A stretch of DNA of 28,279 nucleotides, from positions 1,425 to 29,703 of the forward strand of contig JAHZBS010000007.1 of assembly GCA_019423265.1 (NCBI GenBank), written 5' to 3'. The DNA comes from Clostridiales bacterium (GTDB taxonomy: Bacteria; Bacillota_A; Clostridia; Lachnospirales; Bianqueaceae). The notes below the pieces were generated by a model. It searched no databases, had not been told where the DNA came from, and worked only from the letters and a program-made list of their open reading frames with translations. How positions within the stretch are numbered: position 1 is the stretch's first letter; every line of letters starts with the position of its first letter. Made by a program: the position numbers and the translations under genes. Positions 6,322-14,106 of this stretch are shown here, one piece after another.

Positions 6322-7662
6322 ATGGAGAAGCAGTTTTGCATTCGAGATTTTTCACGCTATACAGTTTTGAGCGTTTTAGGTACAGTCGGCGTGTCCTGTT
6401 ACATTTTGGCCGATACTTTTTTCGTTTCAAAAGGATTGGGAACAAACGGTCTTGCCGCATTGAATCTTGCGATTCCGGTCTACAATTTTATTCACGGTAC
6501 AGGACTAATGCTCGGCATGGGCGGAGCAACAAAATTTTCCATCTACAAAGGCCAAAATAACCAGAAAGCGGTAAACAGAATTTATACAAATACCATTTAC
6601 CTCGCCATCCTATTTTCCGTCCTGTTTATGTTGCCGGGTCTTTTTTGTTCAGAAAGGCTGGCTTTACTCTTGGGTGCCGATATGGCGATCCTGGAAATGA
6701 CAGACACGTATCTGCGCTGGCTCTTACTTTTCTCCCCGGCTTTTATTCTCAATGACGTATTTTTATGCTTTGTCAGAAATGATGAAAATCCGCAGCTTGC
6801 CATGACAGCTATGTTGACGGGGAGTTTTGCCAACATCATTTTGGATTACGTTTTTATCTTTCCAATGCGAATGGGGATTTTCGGGGCGATTTTTGCAACA
6901 GGACTGTCGCCGGTTATCAGTATTGCCATGATGGCGCCCCATTGGGGAAAAAAGAAGAATTCCTTTCATTTCGTAAAGACAGGCATAGACAAAGAAAGCG
7001 TCCAATGCAATATATCGCTGGGATTTCCCTCTCTGGTTGCACAGGTATCTTCTGGTATTGTAATGATTATTTTTAATGCAATCATCTTAAAATTAAAAGG
7101 AAATACGGGCGTTGCAGCCTATGGCATTATTGCAAATATTTCTCTTGTCATTGTGGCTGTCTATACGGGAATTGCCCAAGGCATACAACCGCTTGTCAGC
7201 CGTTTCTATGCTGAGGAAAATAGGCGGCAAACACAAACCGTATTGCGGTACGCGATGACAACAATGTTGGCGCTGTCATGTGTCATATATTTATGTATTT
7301 TCGTCTTTACACAGCCGATTATAGCCGCTTTTAATAGTGAGAACCACGCGGAACTTCAACAGATCGCTATATCTGGTTTAAGACTGTATTTTATTTCAAT
7401 CCCATTTGTTGGGTATAATATTATATTGGCAACTTTTTTTACTTCGATAGAAAAAGCGGTGCCGGCTCATATTCTGTCAGTGCTTAGAGGATTTATTTTG
7501 ATTATCCCATTGGCCTTTCTATTGTCTTATATGTGGGGGATTACAGGAGTGTGGCTTGCATATCCGGCAACTGAAATTCTTGTTATGTTGCTTGGAGCTG
7601 CATTATATAAAAACAAGTCTGCAAATAAAAAGTCAAGGAGGAACGATGTTTATGAAAATTGA
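6322..7662 (+). CDS. MATE-family efflux transporter
   Basis: A 446-residue polytopic membrane protein of the MATE family, which exports drugs or metabolites using a sodium or proton gradient. N-terminal features are typical: LADTFFVSKGLGTNGLAALNLAIPVYNF (residues 29-56), with the Asp of the ADTFF motif at 31, and GLMLGMGGATKFSIYKGQ at 61-78. The two-halved pattern of about 12 hydrophobic segments is complete. The ATG at 6322 follows AGGAGG (6310-6315) at 6 nt; an upstream in-frame GTG at 6286 lies inside the terminator arm and is rejected. Codon use is richer in A and T than in the sugar operons nearby, suggesting separate acquisition. A terminator-bearing leader precedes it, and the next gene overlaps its end, so both are one unit. 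The exported substrate is unknown. Confidence 0.92.
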   Translation: MEKQFCIRDFSRYTVLSVLGTVGVSCYILADTFFVSKGLGTNGLAALNLAIPVYNFIHGTGLMLGMGGATKFSIYKGQNNQKAVNRIYTNTIYLAILFSVLFMLPGLFCSERLALLLGADMAILEMTDTYLRWLLLFSPAFILNDVFLCFVRNDENPQLAMTAMLTGSFANIILDYVFIFPMRMGIFGAIFATGLSPVISIAMMAPHWGKKKNSFHFVKTGIDKESVQCNISLGFPSLVAQVSSGIVMIIFNAIILKLKGNTGVAAYGIIANISLVIVAVYTGIAQGIQPLVSRFYAEENRRQTQTVLRYAMTTMLALSCVIYLCIFVFTQPIIAAFNSENHAELQQIAISGLRLYFISIPFVGYNIILATFFTSIEKAVPAHILSVLRGFILIIPLAFLLSYMWGITGVWLAYPATEILVMLLGAALYKNKSANKKSRRNDVYEN

Positions 7663-8224
7663 GAAAAACAGTGTACTGCTGGTCATTGACATTCAGCAGG
7701 AGGATTTTAAGGAAATGCGGGAGGAAAATTGGGACGATCCGGCATGGGATTGCATCCGCAATGCAAGACGTGTGCTGGATGTCTTCCGGGAAAAGAAATT
7801 GCCTGTCATCCACATCAAAGAAGTCCACAGGCCGAATATGGTAGACTTTGGCCGGGAACTGGACGGCTCTGAAGGAATTCACTGTATAGAGAGTTCGCCT
7901 GATACGGATTATGCAAAACTGACGTATCCCATCGAGGGTGAATATCTGATTTCCAAGCGGCGATACAGCGCGTTTTTTGGAACGGACCTAGAAATTTTGT
8001 TAAAAGGACTTCATGTGGATACGCTGTATCTCATCGGCGGGCTGACGGATGTCTGCATTCACTATACGGCGGTGGATGCGCACCAAAATGACTACCATTT
8101 CAAGGTAGTCACCGATGCTGTCGCCGGTTCCAGTGAGGAAGCGCATTGTTATGCGTTGAAGGCGATGCAGTATTTACAACGGGATGCATTGATTACAGTT
8201 GCCGATGTGGAGTCTGCGCGGTAA
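7652..8224 (+). CDS. Isochorismatase-family cysteine hydrolase
   Basis: A 190-residue cytoplasmic hydrolase of the isochorismatase/nicotinamidase fold. The catalytic triad is visible: Asp13 in VIDIQQEDF, Lys102 in ISKRRYSAF and Cys135 in GGLTDVCIHYTA. The family includes nicotinamidases, carbamoyl hydrolases, isochorismatases and streptothricin hydrolases, and residues here do not decide among them. AAGGAGG (7635-7641) serves two possible ATGs: 7646 at 4 nt and 7652 at 10 nt. I chose 7652; starting at 7646 would only add Met-Phe. The start lies inside the end of the MATE gene in another frame, so the pair is translationally coupled. A hydrolase coupled to an exporter could mean detoxification of one compound, which is inference. 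Confidence 0.88.
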   Translation: MKIEKNSVLLVIDIQQEDFKEMREENWDDPAWDCIRNARRVLDVFREKKLPVIHIKEVHRPNMVDFGRELDGSEGIHCIESSPDTDYAKLTYPIEGEYLISKRRYSAFFGTDLEILLKGLHVDTLYLIGGLTDVCIHYTAVDAHQNDYHFKVVTDAVAGSSEEAHCYALKAMQYLQRDALITVADVESAR

Positions 8225-8331
8225 GGTGTTTTTACTCATTTCTTCCAATGGCTATTTGTCGGGGAGGACAGTGCGGATGGCAGCGTAGCGGTGAATGAAA
8301 CGTAGGCCAAAAGGACATACTAATCTCCATT

Positions 8332-8378
8332 CCGGAGCGTCAGCCACAGGGCAAAGAGAGCTATCTGTGGCGCTCCGG
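8332..8378. repeat. Inverted repeat in the gap before the 67-residue gene
   Basis: CCGGAGCG (8332-8339) and CCACAG (8344-8349) pair with CTGTGG (8365-8370) and CGCTCCGG (8371-8378), giving 14 base pairs with a 4-nt bulge and a 15-nt loop. No T run follows on either strand, so it is not an intrinsic terminator. The rest of the gap 8225-8422 shows no clear promoter. An open frame ending in a TAG near 8308 may be the debris of a gene but is not recognisable. Confidence 0.6.
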
Positions 8379-8422
8379 CACAAATAGCCGTGTGATACCA
8401 TCACGGAGATGGAGGTGCGATT

Positions 8423-8626
8423 ATGGAAAGCTTACTCAATGATGATAGCATTCCCATTGGATTGGGGATGGCACTGGCGCAGAATCTGGACGCGCTCGCC
8501 GCTTTTTCCGCTCTATCTGGCGAACAAAAGCAGCGGTTGATCGAAAGAACCCATGGAGTCCATTCCAAGCAAGAGATGCAGGCATTGGTTGAGGAATTGG
8601 CCAACGGCAATGGAATGATGGGCTGA
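8423..8626 (+). CDS. Conserved small protein of unknown function (67 aa)
   Basis: A 67-residue cytoplasmic protein with a strong ribosome binding site, GGAGG (8411-8415), 7 nt before the ATG. It begins MESLLNDDSIPIGLGMALAQN, then forms helices with alternating hydrophobic residues: LDALAAFSALSGEQKQRLIE and SKQEMQALVEELAN. There is no signal peptide, membrane segment or cysteine. Short proteins with the same GLGMALAQN opening and a helical C-terminus are common in clostridial genomes as hypothetical proteins; this is recollection of a family look, not a search result. It stands alone between the isochorismatase gene and the ATPase gene, each with separate signals. A hairpin lies just upstream. 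Function is unknown. Confidence 0.75.
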   Translation: MESLLNDDSIPIGLGMALAQNLDALAAFSALSGEQKQRLIERTHGVHSKQEMQALVEELANGNGMMG

Positions 8627-8652
8627 AGTGAGTGGATACAGGCAAGAAGCTA

Positions 8653-8681
8653 TTGACGATTCGGTTATGGTTTGTTATAAT
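8653..8681 (+). promoter_or_regulatory. Sigma-A promoter of the ATPase gene
   Basis: TTGACG (8653-8658), a 17-bp spacer and TATAAT (8676-8681). It is near consensus and stands 42 bp before the ATG at 8723, so this gene has its own promoter. Confidence 0.8.
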
Positions 8682-8722
8682 TAAGTAAATCGTAAACCAC
8701 GAAACTTCTTGGAGGTGCGCCG

Positions 8723-10111
8723 ATGTTCATAGGCAGAGAGCAGGAACTGAATACACTCAATAAGCTTTATCATTCCGATAAATTTGAATTTGTGGTTATT
8801 TACGGTCGCCGTCGGGTGGGAAAAACCGCTCTGATCAGCGAATTTTCAAAGGATAAGGATACTATTTTCTTCACCGGCGTTGAAACCAATGCCAAGCAGA
8901 ATCTTGATAACTTTTCAAGATGTATTATGGAGTACAACACCGGGATAGCGGTTGATTCGTCCTTTTCGTCCTTTCAATCGGCGTTGGAATATGTTTTTGG
9001 ATTGGCAAAGACAAAAAGGCTTGTGCTTGTGATTGACGAATACCCCTATGTCGCCCGTGCGTCCAAGAGTCTTGCTTCCACGCTCCAGCTTTTGATAGAC
9101 AAGAACAAGGACAGTTCCAAGCTGTTCCTGATCCTCTGCGGCTCTTCCATGTCCTATATAGAAGATCACGTTTTGGCATATAAAGCACCCCTTTATGGAA
9201 GAAGAACAGCACAGCTCAAAATCAAGCCTTTTGATTTCTTTGAAGTCTGCCGCTATTTCGCAAAGTTTTCGGATATTGACAAAGCGCTGGCATACGGAAT
9301 TGTCGGCGGCACTCCGCAATATCTGATGCAGATTGATGATCATCTTTCCATCGAGGATAATATCAAAAATACCCACTTAACTCCCTCTTCCTCTATTTTT
9401 GAGGAGCCGAACAATCTGCTCAAGCAGGAAGTGCGTGAACCGGCAATTTACAATGCGGTGATTACGGCAATCGCCACCGGCTGCTCTAAAATGAATGAGA
9501 TTTCCAACAAGATTGATGAAGATACAAGCGTATGCGCCACCTATATTAAGAACCTGATTGCGCTCGGTATCGTAAAAAAAGAATCGCCCTACGGCGAAAA
9601 ATCGAGCCGTAAGACGATTTACTCGATAGAGGATACTATGTTCAGCTTCTGGTACCGTTTTGTGCCGGAAAATATCTCGGTTATTTCCCGAGGAGCCACA
9701 GACCTTGCATACAGGCGTATCGCTCCCGAGCTGCCATCATATATGGGCGGGGTTTTTGAGGAAATTTGCAAGCAGTACCTTTGGAAGCTGCTGCTGGAGG
9801 ACAAATGCGCCGTGAATTTCAGCGGCCTCGGCCGCTGGTGGGGTACAAATCCCAAGACCAGAACACAAGAGGAAATCGACATTATGGGAACGGATAAGGA
9901 CTCCGCCCTGTTTGCCGAGTGCAAATGGACAAACGAAAAAGTCGACCTAGGCATCCTGGAGACTCTTGTGGAGCGCAGCGACTTATTTAAGTTTAAAAAG
10001 AAGCATTTTTACCTCTTCGCCAAAAGCGGGTTTACAAAAGGTTGTCAAGATCGTGCGGCGAAGATGGGTAATGTAACGCTGGTTGAATATGGGGATATGG
10101 TGAAAGAGTAA
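8723..10111 (+). CDS. DUF234-type AAA ATPase with nuclease-like C-terminus
   Basis: A 462-residue ATP-binding protein of the archaeal-ATPase (STAND-like) family common in clostridia. Walker A is GRRRVGKT (28-35), Walker B is LVLVIDEYP (100-108) and a sensor-like LILCGSS follows at 137-142. Residues about 235-300 look like a winged-helix region (NEISNKIDEDTSVCATYIKNL). The C-terminal DUF234-like part contains EEIDIMG (383-389) and FAECKW (397-402), giving Asp386 and Glu399-x-Lys401, the pattern of a PD-(D/E)xK nuclease core. Start: GGAGG (8711-8715), 7 nt before the ATG. It has its own promoter and convergent neighbours, so it is a single-gene unit. The role is not established for the family; a DNA- or RNA-targeting activity is plausible. 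Confidence 0.9.
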   Translation: MFIGREQELNTLNKLYHSDKFEFVVIYGRRRVGKTALISEFSKDKDTIFFTGVETNAKQNLDNFSRCIMEYNTGIAVDSSFSSFQSALEYVFGLAKTKRLVLVIDEYPYVARASKSLASTLQLLIDKNKDSSKLFLILCGSSMSYIEDHVLAYKAPLYGRRTAQLKIKPFDFFEVCRYFAKFSDIDKALAYGIVGGTPQYLMQIDDHLSIEDNIKNTHLTPSSSIFEEPNNLLKQEVREPAIYNAVITAIATGCSKMNEISNKIDEDTSVCATYIKNLIALGIVKKESPYGEKSSRKTIYSIEDTMFSFWYRFVPENISVISRGATDLAYRRIAPELPSYMGGVFEEICKQYLWKLLLEDKCAVNFSGLGRWWGTNPKTRTQEEIDIMGTDKDSALFAECKWTNEKVDLGILETLVERSDLFKFKKKHFYLFAKSGFTKGCQDRAAKMGNVTLVEYGDMVKE

Positions 10112-10128
10112 GACTTGTTATCTTACTG

Positions 10129-10800
10129 TTAGACCGGTGTATCGGGCAGATCATCAACGCTCTTCAAGTTTTCGCTCCTATTTTCCGCTCGCTTGTATCG
10201 TCTCCACATAAGGAAGAACCCAAGGCAGACCAATGCCACTCCAATGATAAACATCGCACGGACAGAACCGAAACTGACATAATCGATAAACAAGGGTTGC
10301 CCCATGTCGTCAATTTCCCCTTGGGTATATCCCATATCCTCCAGATACTCCCGATAATATCCGGCTAGTTTATCCTCCATTACCTTGACAGTGCCCTGCA
10401 TAAAAATCTCTGTCTGAGGTTCTGTCCCGTCTGTCAGATATACAAAGGTCTCATCTGACAAGTCATCCAAAGCGGATACATCTTTCTGCCGGCTCTTGAG
10501 GCCGATGAAGCCGGTGGCTGTGGGGATCAGATAATAATTTCCCGATTTTTTATCGCCGCTGCGGGAGCCATCGCTATATTTCGTATAGGAAGTCTCCGAC
10601 GCAAAATAATCCAGAGCATACGCTACATTACCCGCTACATGGGTTCCTGTCTTGACCTCTTTTCCGTCTAGCATATCCTCAAAACTGACGGCAGGCTTTA
10701 AAGAAATAAAAGTATCGCCAGCACTAAAACAAATCAAAATGATACCAAACAAAAGAAGCATAAAGGTTCCTCTGCTAAAGCAGCTTAAAAATTTTTTCAT
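10129..10800 (-). CDS. Two-TM membrane protein of unknown function
   Basis: A 223-residue protein with TM1 at about 11-31 after a basic start (MKKFLSCFSRG) and TM2 at about 180-200 followed by RRYKRAENR. Both ends should face the cytoplasm, with residues 32-178 outside the membrane. The external part is rich in Asp, Thr and Tyr (DYFASETSYTKYSDGSRSGD) and contains no motif I recognise. It is not a signal-peptidase substrate, as no cleavage site follows TM1. The ATG follows AGGAGA, 7 nt away on the minus strand. It lies 11 bp downstream of the gene at 10812-11414, so the two membrane proteins form an operon and may be partners. It ends 17 bp from the convergent ATPase gene, with no visible terminator between them. 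Confidence 0.78.
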   Translation of the reverse strand: MKKFLSCFSRGTFMLLLFGIILICFSAGDTFISLKPAVSFEDMLDGKEVKTGTHVAGNVAYALDYFASETSYTKYSDGSRSGDKKSGNYYLIPTATGFIGLKSRQKDVSALDDLSDETFVYLTDGTEPQTEIFMQGTVKVMEDKLAGYYREYLEDMGYTQGEIDDMGQPLFIDYVSFGSVRAMFIIGVALVCLGFFLMWRRYKRAENRSENLKSVDDLPDTPV

Positions 10801-10811
10801 ATCCGTTTCTC

Positions 10812-11414
10812 CTACTTTTTCAAAATTTTTCCTTTTTTGTCTACCCCGAGAGTTTCGTTCACGTTTGCTTGAAATGCTACACTAAATTTCTTAAAGCTCT
10901 CTGCTGCCTCAGGCTGCTGGATGTTTACCTGGCATTCTTTTCCCAGCTTGGTATTGCTCTCGCTGACCATAATGCTGTAAGGAATCTTTTCTCCCGGATA
11001 GTGAAGATTCAACTGGTACCAGCTGCCGCCTATATACGAAAGGTTTTCGGCGCTCATACGCATGGGATCTGTATACTTGATTTTGCCGGCATCAACGCTT
11101 ATGGGAACGACCCACATATGATCTGGCGCATCCTCTCTGAATGCGACAGCGTAATAGTGATAGACCTCCCGCGTCATACTCCGGCTGCGATATACTTCCT
11201 TGCCGTGAGCGTATGCGGCTATGTAATCTTTTCCGTCTGGAACAACAGCATCGATCAGTTTGCGGATATCCGCTTTTTCCTGACTGTCCACACCTTTTTT
11301 CTCATTAAGGGTTATCTTAATAAAAATGAGAACAAATGCTACCGCCAGAATAATTAGCGCTATGATCACAACCTCTGAACTCGTACCCAGATAGGCAGCT
11401 ATTTTTCCAATCAT
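10812..11414 (-). CDS. Single-TM protein of unknown function
   Basis: A 200-residue protein with one N-terminal membrane helix (about 15-34, VVIIALIILAVAFVLIFIKI) followed by a lysine-rich stretch. By the positive-inside rule the soluble domain (45-200) is cytoplasmic. That domain has alternating strand-like segments (YIAAYAHGKEVYRSR, YHYYAVAFRED, MWVVPISVDAGKIKYT, WYQLNLHYPG) and ends in KKGKILKK. I do not recognise the family; the beta-rich pattern resembles PH-like folds, but only weakly. The ATG follows GGGGAGG. A promoter TTGAAA-N17-TAGAAT lies at 11453-11481. It is the first gene of a two-gene minus-strand operon with 10129-10800. Confidence 0.8.
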   Translation of the reverse strand: MIGKIAAYLGTSSEVVIIALIILAVAFVLIFIKITLNEKKGVDSQEKADIRKLIDAVVPDGKDYIAAYAHGKEVYRSRSMTREVYHYYAVAFREDAPDHMWVVPISVDAGKIKYTDPMRMSAENLSYIGGSWYQLNLHYPGEKIPYSIMVSESNTKLGKECQVNIQQPEAAESFKKFSVAFQANVNETLGVDKKGKILKK

Positions 11415-11452
11415 TTTGCCCTCCCCTATGGTAAATATTTATGACCACAAAT

Positions 11453-11481
11453 ATTCTATCACTATCTTTTTTGTATTTCAA
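11453..11481 (-). promoter_or_regulatory. Sigma-A promoter of the two-gene membrane-protein operon
   Basis: On the minus strand TTGAAA (complement of 11476-11481), a 17-bp spacer and TAGAAT (complement of 11453-11458), about 40 bp before the start at 11414. Confidence 0.65.
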
Positions 11482-11543
11482 TCTTTTTTTATATTCTATA
11501 CCAGGCGGGAAGGCAGCACAAAAATGGAACTGTAAAAATATGG

Positions 11544-11571
11544 TTGTAATCTGGCAGGGGCGTGCTATAAT
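11544..11571 (+). promoter_or_regulatory. Sigma-A promoter of the YitT-family gene
   Basis: TTGTAA (11544-11549), a 16-bp spacer and TATAAT (11566-11571) with the extended TGC before it (11563-11565). It diverges from the promoter at 11453-11481. Confidence 0.72.
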
Positions 11572-11619
11572 ATACTGTAAGGTAACTGTAAAATTCAGAG
11601 AATGGTAGGAGGTGTCGGC

Positions 11620-12474
11620 ATGAAGCCGCGGAAGTGGAGAAAAGCAGGAGTATTTCTAGGCGCCAACCTTGTGGGAGCCGTTTTATACGGAGCGGGGCTC
11701 GTATGTTTTGCGGCGCCGCACCGCATTGCCCCAGGAGGGGCTGGTGGAATCGCGGCGATGGTACATTACAAAACGGGTTTCCCCGTGGGACTCTTTATAT
11801 TGCTTTTTACGGCGCTTCTGCTATTCCTAGCTGGGCGCTATTTAGGGAAAGGGTGGGCCTGGAAGACGCTGTTCTCTGCGGCCCTGCTGTCCGCCGTTAT
11901 AGATTATGGGGTCGTCCGGATTCCCGTCTACCAGGGGGATCCGCTGTTGGCATCCATATTTGGCGGAGTCCTCATGGGATTCGGATTGGCCGTTATGCAT
12001 ATGGGCGGGATCAGCACAGGAGGATTCCCCCTTATGGGGCTGACCTTGCAGAAGGTATCTCCCAACTTTCAGATGGGAGGCCTGCTGACAGTTCTGAATG
12101 TGGGGGTAGTGACCGCATCGGCGTTTGTATATGGGGATATCGATAGCCTTCTGTATGCTGTGATCTGCGTATATGTTTCAGGGATCGCGGTGACCGGCGT
12201 GACCGGCAGCCTGGGGGAGAAGCGGCTGATGATTGTGATTTCCGACTATTCCAGGCAGATCAAAGAGATATTGGTCTCGAAGCGCAACGGCGTTACGCTT
12301 TTGCGGGGGGAGGGCGGTTACAGCAAGGAGGCGCGTCAGGTTATTATGAGCGCGGTGTACAAAAAGGATTGTGAGCTGCTGCAAGAGCAAATCAAAGAAA
12401 TTGACAGCAATGCACTGGTGGTTGTGACCCGGGCGAGCGAGGAGGCGGGAAAAGGATTTCGGCATGTCATATAA
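11620..12474 (+). CDS. YitT-family membrane protein (DUF161 plus DUF2179)
   Basis: A 284-residue protein of the YitT family: an N-terminal membrane domain with about five hydrophobic segments and a C-terminal cytoplasmic DUF2179 domain. Typical family stretches are APGGAGGIAAMVHYKTGFPVG (near 43-62) and FGLAVMHMGGISTGG (near 121-135). The final domain begins at about 204 (GEKRLMIVISDYSRQI), with GVTLLRGEGGYS, a hallmark of DUF2179. I chose the ATG at 11620 because TAGGAGG (11606-11612) stands 7 nt before it; the ATG at 11602 lies ahead of that site and has none of its own. The cellular role of YitT proteins is not settled; transport of a small metabolite is often assumed. The gene is monocistronic and converges on the sugar kinase with a 16-bp gap. 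Confidence 0.92.
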   Translation: MKPRKWRKAGVFLGANLVGAVLYGAGLVCFAAPHRIAPGGAGGIAAMVHYKTGFPVGLFILLFTALLLFLAGRYLGKGWAWKTLFSAALLSAVIDYGVVRIPVYQGDPLLASIFGGVLMGFGLAVMHMGGISTGGFPLMGLTLQKVSPNFQMGGLLTVLNVGVVTASAFVYGDIDSLLYAVICVYVSGIAVTGVTGSLGEKRLMIVISDYSRQIKEILVSKRNGVTLLRGEGGYSKEARQVIMSAVYKKDCELLQEQIKEIDSNALVVVTRASEEAGKGFRHVI

Positions 12475-12490
12475 CCGGATCAGCAGATTC

Positions 12491-13921
12491 TCAGATATTG
12501 TGTCTAAACCTTTGCTGCGCATGGCGAAACCGGCTGAATTTGCGTTCATAATAGGCATGGACGGACGGATTCGGTGAAAAACTGTGCGTATAGGTAACCA
12601 CGGCATCGACAGCGGTGTGAATATCAGGGTAAATCCCTGCGGATACCATTCCAAGAATGGCGCCGCCCAAAGCGCCGGACTGTGGCTGGGCAGGGATGCG
12701 GATGTTCAGCCCGCAAACATCGGCAAACATTTGTCCAAACACGGCACTGTTGGCGGCCCCGCCCGATAGCACGGCACAATCTGCCTGAATACCGGAGTGC
12801 TGTAATTTTTCTAAACGGTAGCGATGCTCAAAGACGATGCCCTCAAATACGGCGCGCAACATGGCGGCGGGATCGTGATAGGCGCGGAGTCCGGCAAAAC
12901 CGCCTTGCGCCGACGGTAAGTCCATGGGGGCGTATAGATATGGGAGATAGAGCAGTTCCTCGTCCATGGGCTGTGTGGAAACCAACCGATCTGCATCGGC
13001 ATACGAGAGTCCATTCAGCACCTTCTGGGTGTACCATTCCAGGTTGACGCATGAGGTGGGAGCGGAGTCGATGCATACATATGGCGCTGCGCCGAAAAAG
13101 CGGCAGCACTGCGTAATGTTCTGGGACCTGACAGGGAGTTGAGAGGCGGCGGCATTGATCCCCCACGTGCCGGCGATGAGCGCATATTGTCCCTCTTGTG
13201 TTGCGCCGGAGCCAAGCATACAGCTGTTGACGTCAAATAAGCCGCCCAAAATAGGAATCCCTGCGGGCAGACCTGTCTCCCCTGCAAAGGATTCTGTGAC
13301 ATATCCGGCTACCTGGCTGCTCTTCAGGATTTTGGGTAATTTGGACGAAGCATCCTCCAGATTGTATATTCGGAGCAAGTCGGGATCGTAGCTCCCGGTC
13401 TGCCAGTTCAGAAGCCCCGCGGCAGAGGCGTCCGTCTCCTCCGTGACGGCAACCCCGGACATGAACCAGCGCAGAAGATCCTTACAGAACAAAATCGTTT
13501 TAATTTGGGCAAAGGTCTGTGGCGAAGTGTACTTTAGCCATGCTAACAGCGGAAGAGGCTGTCCGCTCCAGTCAGACTGCAAAATGATGGGAAAGGTTTT
13601 TCCCTCCGGTGGAAGCATCTGGGAGCTTTCGCGGATCATCGAGGAGTATCCAACTGGCAACACATCCGTCTCCCCGATTGCATACAAGCCATTGCCATGA
13701 CCGGATACGGAGGCGCAGAGGATGTCAGCCGGATCGGTATCGGCGTTTTGAAGCAATCGTGTCATGGCAGCGCAAAAATACTGGCGGAGCGCAGAAGTGT
13801 CAATGAGAGTATCGTTCAATGGCGTTGTAAATTCTTCGTTTCCAAGCCGTCTGCCGTTTGAGTCAAATAGAAGTAATTTTCCTTTTGTTAAGCCGCAGTC
13901 GATGCATAGAATACTATTCAT
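12491..13921 (-). CDS. FGGY-family carbohydrate kinase (xylulokinase/L-xylulokinase-like)
   Basis: A 476-residue sugar kinase with the two actin-like ATPase domains of the FGGY family. The N-terminal phosphate-binding loop is CIDCGLTKGKLLLFD (6-20). Substrate-side motifs include SVSGHGNGLY (71-80). The catalytic base is Asp230 in GGLFDVNS, and the second-domain nucleotide motifs are GTWGIN, LSGGAANSAVFGQMFADV and QSGALGGAILG. Length matches the family. It would phosphorylate a ketose or polyol in the cytoplasm; the overall look is closest to L-xylulokinase-type enzymes, but the substrate is not fixed by sequence. The start is set by GGGAGAG, 6 nt before the ATG. It is transcribed divergently from the DeoR gene, from a perfect consensus promoter overlapping an inverted repeat, so repression by that regulator is likely. 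The aldolase at 18535 could act on its product. Confidence 0.92.
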   Translation of the reverse strand: MNSILCIDCGLTKGKLLLFDSNGRRLGNEEFTTPLNDTLIDTSALRQYFCAAMTRLLQNADTDPADILCASVSGHGNGLYAIGETDVLPVGYSSMIRESSQMLPPEGKTFPIILQSDWSGQPLPLLAWLKYTSPQTFAQIKTILFCKDLLRWFMSGVAVTEETDASAAGLLNWQTGSYDPDLLRIYNLEDASSKLPKILKSSQVAGYVTESFAGETGLPAGIPILGGLFDVNSCMLGSGATQEGQYALIAGTWGINAAASQLPVRSQNITQCCRFFGAAPYVCIDSAPTSCVNLEWYTQKVLNGLSYADADRLVSTQPMDEELLYLPYLYAPMDLPSAQGGFAGLRAYHDPAAMLRAVFEGIVFEHRYRLEKLQHSGIQADCAVLSGGAANSAVFGQMFADVCGLNIRIPAQPQSGALGGAILGMVSAGIYPDIHTAVDAVVTYTHSFSPNPSVHAYYERKFSRFRHAQQRFRHNI

Positions 13922-13996
13922 TCAAAACTCTCCCAACTGTTTTTCAAATAATAATGAGCAGATTGCTTGTTTTATAGTGCGGTATATGATATTCTC

Positions 13997-14025
13997 ATTA
14001 TAGATTGTTCAATTGAAGCTGTCAA
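13997..14025 (-). promoter_or_regulatory. Consensus sigma-A promoter of the sugar kinase
   Basis: On the minus strand TTGACA (complement of 14020-14025), exactly 17 bp, then TATAAT (complement of 13997-14002): a perfect consensus promoter. Such a strong promoter usually needs repression, and the inverted repeat at 14010-14028 covers its -35 box and spacer. Confidence 0.88.
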
Positions 14026-14028
14026 TTG
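14010..14028. promoter_or_regulatory. Candidate operator of the DeoR-family regulator
   Basis: CAATTGA (14010-14016) and TCAATTG (14022-14028) form a perfect inverted repeat around AGCTG. It covers the -35 boxes of both divergent promoters, so one bound repressor would silence both. The first 15 bases recur at 20-34 with 13 identities. The repeat is seen directly; binding by the adjacent DeoR protein is inference. Confidence 0.6.
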
Positions 14029-14047
14029 TGGCGAAAAAAAGTATAAT
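14019..14047 (+). promoter_or_regulatory. Sigma-A promoter of the DeoR-family gene
   Basis: CTGTCA (14019-14024), a 17-bp spacer and TATAAT (14042-14047). Its -35 shares bases with the kinase -35 on the other strand. The fit supports autoregulation by the gene product. Confidence 0.7.
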
Positions 14048-14106
14048 TCTACCAAAACAGCGTGAAAAATGGACACAAGTGAACATGTAATGGGGAGGAA
14101 TCAGCG

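Noticed and set aside
12475..12490. Bidirectional terminator between the convergent YitT and kinase genes
   Set aside because: The 16-bp gap holds no hairpin or T run; termination must happen inside the opposing gene or not by an intrinsic signal.
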